Shown here: in pieces, positions 58,836 to 64,000 of the stretch
Layout of the letters: the number at the start of each line of letters is the position of its first letter
How positions within the stretch are numbered: the first letter of the stretch is position 1
Assembly: GCA_937120475.1 (NCBI GenBank)
Contig: CAKZJV010000009.1
Coordinates: 62,001-126,000, forward strand
Source: an uncultured Cryomorphaceae bacterium
GTDB lineage: Bacteria > Bacteroidota > Bacteroidia > Flavobacteriales > Schleiferiaceae
Direction of reading: 5' to 3'
DNA length: 64,000 nt
Made by a program: the position numbers and the translations under genes
Notes under the pieces: model-generated
Seen by the model: only the letters and a program-made list of their open reading frames with translations
The model's database searches: none
What the model was told of the DNA's origin: nothing

Positions 58836-59968
58836 ACCCGGGTTTCTGACAAATGGCCGGTGGCCTTTTGGTAGAGATCGAAATATTTAGGACCTATTTT
58901 TTCGAGTGAAAACCGTTCGGCCTGGGCCCTGGCAGCTTTCCTGAAGCGCTCAAAACGCTCCTGATCCTGGAGAATGTACAGTGCCCTTTCCGACATTTTT
59001 CCCACATCCCCGACATCCGCGGTAAAACCGGTTTCACCATCAATATTTACTTCGGGTATTCCACCTGCATTGGAAGAAATTACCGGAACACCGGCCGCCA
59101 TTGCCTCCAATGCAGCCAAACCGAAACTTTCTTTTTCTGAGGGTAAAAGAAACAGGTCTGAAATACAAAGCACGCGTACCACTTCTGAGGTTTTACCCAG
59201 GAATTTCACTTTGTCGGCAATACCCAACTCCTGCGCCTGGTAGCGGGCGCGCTCCTTTTCCGGGCCTTCACCCAGCATAAGCAGCACTGCATCTGTTTGT
59301 TGCTGAATGCGGTAAAATATTTCCACTACATCCGAAATACGCTTTACTCCCCTGAAATTGGAAATATGCGTGATAATTCTTTCTCCCTTAGGCGCAAAGT
59401 TGTTCTTGCAGTTTTCGTCTTTGTTGTAAAGGTCCATATCCACAAAATTGTGAATCACCTCTATTGCGCGGGTCACCTTAAAAATATCGAGGGTATCCTG
59501 TCGTAAACTTTCCGATACCGAGGTTACCACATCGGAATTATTGATACTGAAGGTAACCGCTGGTTTATAGGATGGGTTTCTGCCCACCAGGGTAATGTCC
59601 GTGCCGTGCAGGGTAGTAATAATGGGAATATCAAAACCTTCGGTTTTGAGTATTTGCTTAGCCATAAAGGCTGCGTAGGCATGGGGAATGGCGTAATGCA
59701 CGTGTAAAAGGTCGAGCTCATACTTTAAAGCTACCCTAACCATTTTGCTGGACAAAGCCAGTTCATAAGGCTGGTATTCAAAAAGGGGGTAATCCTGAAC
59801 GTTTACCTCGTGGTAATAGATATTATTCTCCAGTATATCCAAACGCACCGGCTGGCTATAGGTTATAAAATGAACCCTGTGCCCTTTGCGTGCCAGGTAT
59901 TTTCCCAGCTCAGTAGCTAAAACCCCGCTACCGCCAAAGGTGGGGTAGCAAACCATTCCTATATTCAC
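58832..59968 (-). CDS. bshA: N-acetyl-alpha-D-glucosaminyl L-malate synthase BshA
   Basis: The protein has 378 residues of the GT4 family. The N-terminus MNIGMVCYPTFGGSGVLATE is characteristic of BshA, with THLHGTDITLVG-like and ESLRQDTL stretches and the donor-site SEKESFGLAALEAMAAGVPV. It joins UDP-GlcNAc to L-malate, the first step of bacillithiol synthesis. BshB and BshC genes are not in the window. YpdA at 18257 fits the same thiol system. The start overlaps the stop of the MORN protein as ATGA. Confidence 0.92.
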   Translation of the reverse strand: MNIGMVCYPTFGGSGVLATELGKYLARKGHRVHFITYSQPVRLDILENNIYYHEVNVQDYPLFEYQPYELALSSKMVRVALKYELDLLHVHYAIPHAYAAFMAKQILKTEGFDIPIITTLHGTDITLVGRNPSYKPAVTFSINNSDVVTSVSESLRQDTLDIFKVTRAIEVIHNFVDMDLYNKDENCKNNFAPKGERIITHISNFRGVKRISDVVEIFYRIQQQTDAVLLMLGEGPEKERARYQAQELGIADKVKFLGKTSEVVRVLCISDLFLLPSEKESFGLAALEAMAAGVPVISSNAGGIPEVNIDGETGFTADVGDVGKMSERALYILQDQERFERFRKAARAQAERFSLEKIGPKYFDLYQKATGHLSETRV

Positions 59969-60627
59969 CTGAGTTCCCCTTTCTTATATTTATCTGTACG
60001 GGCTACATTGCCCTCCAGGTCATAGATTTTCCATTTCCCGGTTTTCATGTCATCCTTATACTGACCTTCAATTTTGATTTCTCCACTATTATAAAATTCG
60101 CGGTAATCGCCATTGCGTTCATTTTCCTCGTATAGGGAAATCCCCTTAATCGAGCCATCCAGGTAGTAGGTTTTACTCTCTCCCTCGATAGAACCCTTTA
60201 CATAAGTGTACTCGGTTACCGTATTTCCGTTTTGGTAATACCAAACGGCCGGACCATGTTTTACACCGTTTTCGTAAAAAACTTTTTCCTGCACCTTTCC
60301 ACTCTGGTAATATTTTATATGCTCACCGTTTAGCCTACCGTTGCTGTAATGGGTAACTTCCAGAGGGTCGCCAGACTGCATATACTTAACGGTTTTTCCG
60401 TGGGGTTTACCTGCTTTAAAATTCTCCTCGCGGATTACATCCCCTTCGGGGCTTATAAACAGTTCCAGGCCGTCCTTTTTACCAGCTTTATAATGGGTTA
60501 TACTCATCACCATTCCCGATGAATGGCGGGTAATTACCGTAGTGTCTCCTTTTATGGCCTTGCCATTTTCCTGGGCCAGCAGGCTAAGGCTGAACAGTGC
60601 TGATAAGAGTACGAGTTGAACTTTCAT
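59965..60627 (-). CDS. MORN/YwqK-repeat secreted protein
   Basis: The protein has 220 residues from ATG 60627. A signal peptide (VQLVLLSALFSLSLLAQ) is followed by about eight repeats of 22-24 residues with the YwqK/MORN pattern, for example HYSNGRLNGEHIKYYQSGK and FYENGVKHGPAVWYYQNGN. Despite the name YwqK antitoxin in databases, such exported proteins in Bacteroidota have no proven toxin partner. It overlaps the GH3 gene by 44 bases and bshA by 4 bases. An earlier TTG start adds two residues and is less likely. Confidence 0.82.
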   Translation of the reverse strand: MKVQLVLLSALFSLSLLAQENGKAIKGDTTVITRHSSGMVMSITHYKAGKKDGLELFISPEGDVIREENFKAGKPHGKTVKYMQSGDPLEVTHYSNGRLNGEHIKYYQSGKVQEKVFYENGVKHGPAVWYYQNGNTVTEYTYVKGSIEGESKTYYLDGSIKGISLYEENERNGDYREFYNSGEIKIEGQYKDDMKTGKWKIYDLEGNVARTDKYKKGELR

Positions 60628-63538
60628 CTTCAATGGAATTATAAATTACTTCCTGAATTCGTGTACGCGTTGACAAAGAAAGTAATTTTCGGTTTTCGGC
60701 ATCGGGATGAACCCGGTTTGAAAGAAAGATATAGACAATCTCTTCGTAGGGATCAGCCCAGGCAATAGTACCGGTAAAACCGGTATGCCCGAAGCTCAGG
60801 GGCGAAACACACCCGCAGGTAGGCCCTGATCCATCAATCTGCGGCTTGTCAAAACCTATTCCACGCCTGTTATCATCCTCACAGTACTGACAACGCGTAA
60901 ACTCCTTTACGGTTACCGAATCAAAATATTCCACCCCTCCATAAGTACCGTACTGAAGGTACATCTGCATGAGTTTCGCCAGATCGTTGGCATTGGAAAA
61001 AAGGCCCGCATGCCCAGCTACCCCACCCAGCATGGCAGCACCCTGATCGTGAACGTAACCTTGCAAAGACTGTTTCCTGAAAACTTTATCGTCTTCGGTA
61101 GGTACGATCTCAAAAGCAGGGTATTTTTCCAGGGGTCGGTACGTCATGGTGTAAGCACCTATCGGTTGGTAAAAGTGGCGGTTCACCAGCACGTCTAGCG
61201 ACTCACCCTCTATCTGCTCAATGAGTTCCATAAAAAAGTAATACCCCAGGTCGCTGTACTTATATTCTTTTTGGGTTAAAAGATCGGACTCATAGATTCT
61301 CCTCAATACAGTATCGCGAACGGAGCGGGAACTGAAAAGCTCACCGGCCACTGAATTGGGAAAGTTAAAGTCACGCTGCTCGGAATAATATTCCGGCATC
61401 CAGGCCCCTTTTTGCAAAGTTTCCAGGTAAAAGGGAATCCAGGGTTTGAGACGGGCCTGATGGGCCAGCACTTCACGGATCACCAGCTTCTCCTTATTGG
61501 TACCCCTGAGCTTTGGTAGGTACTCTCCCAAGGTTTTGTCGATATCAATTTTATTTTCTTCCACCAATTTCATAAGCATGGGCACGGTGGCGGCCATTTT
61601 GGTGATGGAGGCAAGATCGTAAAGGTCAAACTCCGAAACCGGCTGCTTTTTATGGTAGGTATGGTGGCCATAGGTACGGTTGAAGATAACCTTACCCCTG
61701 CGGGCTACCAACAACTGGCAACCGGGTGTGGCTTTATTACGGATGGCCTCATCCACCAGCAAATCTATTTTCTCCAGTTTATCACGATTGAGCCCCACTT
61801 CACCCGGTAAGCCGTAGCCCAACCTTTTCAAAGACGGGGTACTTATACCGAAACCCTCCGAAAAAAGTGCTGAAGTACTCACCGGTAAACGCCCTTGCGC
61901 TCCCTCAGCCCCGAAAATTATCTGGGCGGAAAGGCTTTCTGCATCCGGGTGATTTTGATAGCTGACCAATAAAGCATTCGCGTATTCCGTTTCGGGGAAG
62001 GACTTTAAGGCATAGGGATTAGCAAAGAGATTCAGAATAATTTTGTTTTGCAGGGAAAGCCTTTTTACAAAATCCTTAATGTTGTTATCCACCTTGTAGC
62101 TTTTCCAGGGATTGGCGTTGGAAGTATAAATACCCACTATCACTATATCGTACCGTGAAAGCTGATTGAGAAGCCCGGCACTGTTGTTACTGCCCAGCTT
62201 AAAGTGATCTACCTGGGCATAGTATTTCAAAGTTTTGGCAAACTCGCTACCGGCCTCCACGCCTGCTGTTACGCAGGCTATTTTTTTATCCTTAAGGTTA
62301 GTAATGGGTACCATTTTTTCACGGTTCATTAATACCGTTACCGCCTTGCGGTAAATATCACGATTCAGTATTTGTGATGATTCCGGGTTTAGCTCGCCCA
62401 CTATTCCCTCGCTAACTACGTGTTCTTTTTGCTCCAGCCCCATCCAGCTCTTGGCCAATAATATGCGATAAACCCTTTCATCAATCTCCGCTTCGCTTAG
62501 CCTTTCGGCCTTTAGTGCTTCCTTTATTTTTTCTTTGGCCACCTTAACATTCTGAGGAAACAATAACACATCATTACCCGCTAAAAGTGCCCGGAGGTCC
62601 ACCTCCCCGGGAGGATAAAGATCACTTACCCCCTTCATATTAAGGGCATCGGTAAATACCAGTCCGTTAAACTTCATTTGCTTCTTCAGGTACTCACCAA
62701 TCACCTGCTTTGACAAGGAGGTGGGCATCCCGGAACTATCCAGGGCCGGTACATTTAAATGAGCGGCCATTACCGAACCCAAACCTTGTTCGATAAGGCT
62801 ACTATAAGGTTTCAACTCTACCGCATCTAAACGGGCTTTGGCATGAGCCACCGTAGGCAGGATTTTATGTGAATCGGAATCCGTATCCCCATGTCCGGGA
62901 AAGTGTTTGGCGCAAGCCAGTACATTTTGGTCCTGCATACCTTTCATGTAGGCCGCACTCAGCCGGGCCACATTTTCGGGATCTTCTCCGAAGGAACGTG
63001 CGTTGATAATAGGATTATCAGGATTGGTATTGATATCGGCCACCGGCCCGAAATTGATATGTACCCCCAAACGTTTACAATGCCTGGCAATTTCAGCACC
63101 CATACGGTAGGCCAAGGCCGAATCGCGGGTAGCACCCACCGTTAAGGGCCAGGGGAATTTAAAAGTACTGTCCAACCGCATGGATAAACCCCACTCGGCA
63201 TCCATCGCAATCATCAGGGGAATTTTAGCGTTGCGCTGGTATATATTGGTGAGTCGCGCCTGACGCACCGGTCCACCCTGAAAAAAGATCAGGCCCCCGA
63301 TATTTTCATCTTTAACCAGATTGATTATTTCCTGCTCGTGGGATTTGCCTTTGTTGGAATAAGCGGCCACCATAAAGAGTTGCCCGATCTTTTCATCGAG
63401 GCTCAAGGACTTCAGTTTTTCACGGGCCCATGCTGTGTCTCCCTCCCATATTACAGATGTTTTTTCAGCTTGAGACCATCCACTCAGGGATAGTGAAGCG
63501 AGGCATAGGGTCAAAAAAATTCGGGAGGTTAGCTTCAT
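60584..63538 (-). CDS. GH3 beta-N-acetylglucosaminidase fused to a beta-lactamase-like serine hydrolase
   Basis: The protein has 984 residues with a signal peptide (LTSRIFLTLCLASLSLSGWS). Residues about 35-380 are a NagZ-type GH3 domain with the signature CAKHFPGHGDTDSDSHK and the nucleophile region VFTDALNMKGVSDL. A second GH3 layer follows (about 380-580). Residues about 590-980 are a class C beta-lactamase/esterase fold with ASITKM (SxxK) and a Tyr-containing KYSDLGYYF. This fusion is known in Bacteroidota and probably trims muropeptides or other cell-wall sugars in the periplasm. Its 3' end overlaps the MORN gene. Confidence 0.9.
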   Translation of the reverse strand: MKLTSRIFLTLCLASLSLSGWSQAEKTSVIWEGDTAWAREKLKSLSLDEKIGQLFMVAAYSNKGKSHEQEIINLVKDENIGGLIFFQGGPVRQARLTNIYQRNAKIPLMIAMDAEWGLSMRLDSTFKFPWPLTVGATRDSALAYRMGAEIARHCKRLGVHINFGPVADINTNPDNPIINARSFGEDPENVARLSAAYMKGMQDQNVLACAKHFPGHGDTDSDSHKILPTVAHAKARLDAVELKPYSSLIEQGLGSVMAAHLNVPALDSSGMPTSLSKQVIGEYLKKQMKFNGLVFTDALNMKGVSDLYPPGEVDLRALLAGNDVLLFPQNVKVAKEKIKEALKAERLSEAEIDERVYRILLAKSWMGLEQKEHVVSEGIVGELNPESSQILNRDIYRKAVTVLMNREKMVPITNLKDKKIACVTAGVEAGSEFAKTLKYYAQVDHFKLGSNNSAGLLNQLSRYDIVIVGIYTSNANPWKSYKVDNNIKDFVKRLSLQNKIILNLFANPYALKSFPETEYANALLVSYQNHPDAESLSAQIIFGAEGAQGRLPVSTSALFSEGFGISTPSLKRLGYGLPGEVGLNRDKLEKIDLLVDEAIRNKATPGCQLLVARRGKVIFNRTYGHHTYHKKQPVSEFDLYDLASITKMAATVPMLMKLVEENKIDIDKTLGEYLPKLRGTNKEKLVIREVLAHQARLKPWIPFYLETLQKGAWMPEYYSEQRDFNFPNSVAGELFSSRSVRDTVLRRIYESDLLTQKEYKYSDLGYYFFMELIEQIEGESLDVLVNRHFYQPIGAYTMTYRPLEKYPAFEIVPTEDDKVFRKQSLQGYVHDQGAAMLGGVAGHAGLFSNANDLAKLMQMYLQYGTYGGVEYFDSVTVKEFTRCQYCEDDNRRGIGFDKPQIDGSGPTCGCVSPLSFGHTGFTGTIAWADPYEEIVYIFLSNRVHPDAENRKLLSLSTRTRIQEVIYNSIEDESSTRTLISTVQP

Positions 63539-63677
63539 GTATGTCTTTTCTTAAGTAACTCTAAAATTAAGGGGATTAATTTTTCACCACTCATTATGTT
63601 CAAATAGTATTCCATATTGTAGTGTTAATAGGTACCATATTTGCAATTGATTATACGGAAAGCCGTATATTAAGTTT

Positions 63678-63685
63678 TAAATTTG
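63678..63685 (+). promoter_or_regulatory. -7 promoter element close to a start codon
   Basis: TAAATTTG is an exact -7 consensus match and ends only five bases before ATG 63691. The transcript would be almost leaderless. A TTG at 63647 is too far away for a normal -33. Confidence 0.4.
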
Positions 63686-63690
63686 TGCTG

Positions 63691-63966
63691 ATGGAACCAC
63701 CTAAGCTTCCCACCATTTTCAAGCAAGGCCGGGCGCGTAATTTTAATTACCAGCCCATGTACTATGACGAGGAAAAAGAAAGAGCCGAAGAGCTGAAACG
63801 CAAATATGCCGGGGAACCCGAAAAGCTTACCCGTGAAGATTTCCGGGGCCAGATGCGTAGCGACTGGTCCAGAAACCGCGGCAAGCAGGCGGGCTCTTCC
63901 AATATCAGGCTGGTGGTTATCGCTATTGCCCTGTTTTTAATTACCTATTTAATTTTAACTTCTTAA
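63691..63966 (+). CDS. Small membrane protein preceding mutL
   Basis: The protein has 91 residues from ATG 63691. A basic N-terminal region (KQGRARNFNYQPMYYDEEKE) and a charged middle are followed by a single C-terminal membrane helix (LVVIAIALFLITYLILT). It resembles short uncharacterised tail-anchored proteins of Bacteroidota. Its stop and the mutL start overlap as TAATG, so the two are translated together. An earlier start would add a leader upstream of the promoter and is unlikely. Confidence 0.7.
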   Translation: MEPPKLPTIFKQGRARNFNYQPMYYDEEKERAEELKRKYAGEPEKLTREDFRGQMRSDWSRNRGKQAGSSNIRLVVIAIALFLITYLILTS

Positions 63967-64000
63967 TGCCCGATGTTATTCATCTTCTGCCGGATAGCGT
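63966..64000 (+). CDS. mutL: DNA mismatch repair protein MutL, N-terminus only
   Basis: Eleven codons are visible from ATG 63966 to the right edge: MPDVIHLLPDS. This opening matches the conserved MutL N-terminus, which precedes the GHKL ATPase domain. MutL links mismatch recognition to strand removal. The rest lies outside the window. The call rests on this short but characteristic start. Confidence 0.75.
   Translation, partial: MPDVIHLLPDS

Noticed and set aside
59965-60627. Toxin-antitoxin system based on the YwqK name
   Set aside because: The protein has a signal peptide and no toxin gene is adjacent; the neighbours are bshA and a glycosidase.
1-64000. CRISPR arrays, rRNA genes and insertion sequences with transposases
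   Set aside because: No regularly spaced repeats, no rRNA-like stretches and no transposase frames were seen in reading the window.

Overview
The window comes from a member of the phylum Bacteroidota. Three things show this. Two secreted proteins end in a type IX secretion (Por) sorting domain. Several genes carry the Bacteroidota promoter type (TTG, 19-20 bases, TAnnTTTG). Marker families of the phylum are present: DUF6660, GWxTD, DUF4407, an RND pump fused to TolC, and the bacillithiol enzymes BshA and YpdA. A lower rank cannot be fixed from the sequence.

Positions 1-14391 hold a dense metal-resistance block, all on the minus strand. One transcription unit reads HMA-AraC regulator, copA, [2Fe-2S] ferredoxin, HMA chaperone, Csp-like copper-storage protein, and ends at a terminator near 10510. 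A second reads DUF6660 protein, CzcA-TolC fusion pump, CzcB adaptor, Fur-family regulator, Zn/Cd-type P-ATPase, DUF3703 protein, CDF exporter. An ArsR-family regulator, cut by the left edge, follows behind two tandem palindromic operators. Together they cover sensing, cytosolic buffering, inner-membrane export and export across the outer membrane.

Positions 14392-17383 look like the edge of a mobile island. A large serine recombinase, with a small ORF overlapping its start, runs head-on through a tRNA-Arg(TCT) gene and its terminator. Two degraded copies of the tRNA 5' part lie just beyond, each carrying a TCCCGAT-type palindrome.

Positions 17384-33043 look like ordinary chromosome: glycosyltransferase, YpdA, App1 phosphatase, lipid kinase, propeller lipoprotein, GNAT, Ogt, cupin, M2 peptidase, metalloprotease lipoprotein, DUF4407 protein, membrane MutS-like ATPase, TPR histidine kinase and AI-2E transporter. 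Positions 33044-49800 hold two T9SS cargo proteins, a CxxCH protein, tRNA-Pro, tRNA-Ser(GCT) and tRNA-Ser(TGA), a newly noticed 51-codon gene, a PgpH-like c-di-AMP phosphodiesterase, and a thiolase / NlpC-P60 / UmuD cluster. Positions 49800-64000 hold envelope and housekeeping genes: GWxTD protein, lipid A-type acyltransferase, glycosyltransferase, aroQ, xerD, fused branched-chain dehydrogenase E1, a second lipid kinase, a 2OG oxygenase, SUI1/YciH, bshA, a MORN-repeat protein, a GH3-beta-lactamase fusion, a small membrane protein and the first codons of mutL.

The most unusual parts are the metal block with its HMA-AraC regulator and copA-ferredoxin-chaperone-Csp order, the recombinase/tRNA-Arg junction with its scar array, and the tRNA-Pro neighbourhood with a 3'-end remnant, an inverted-repeat element and a small gene. 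All functional statements are read from motifs and context; no database search was run.
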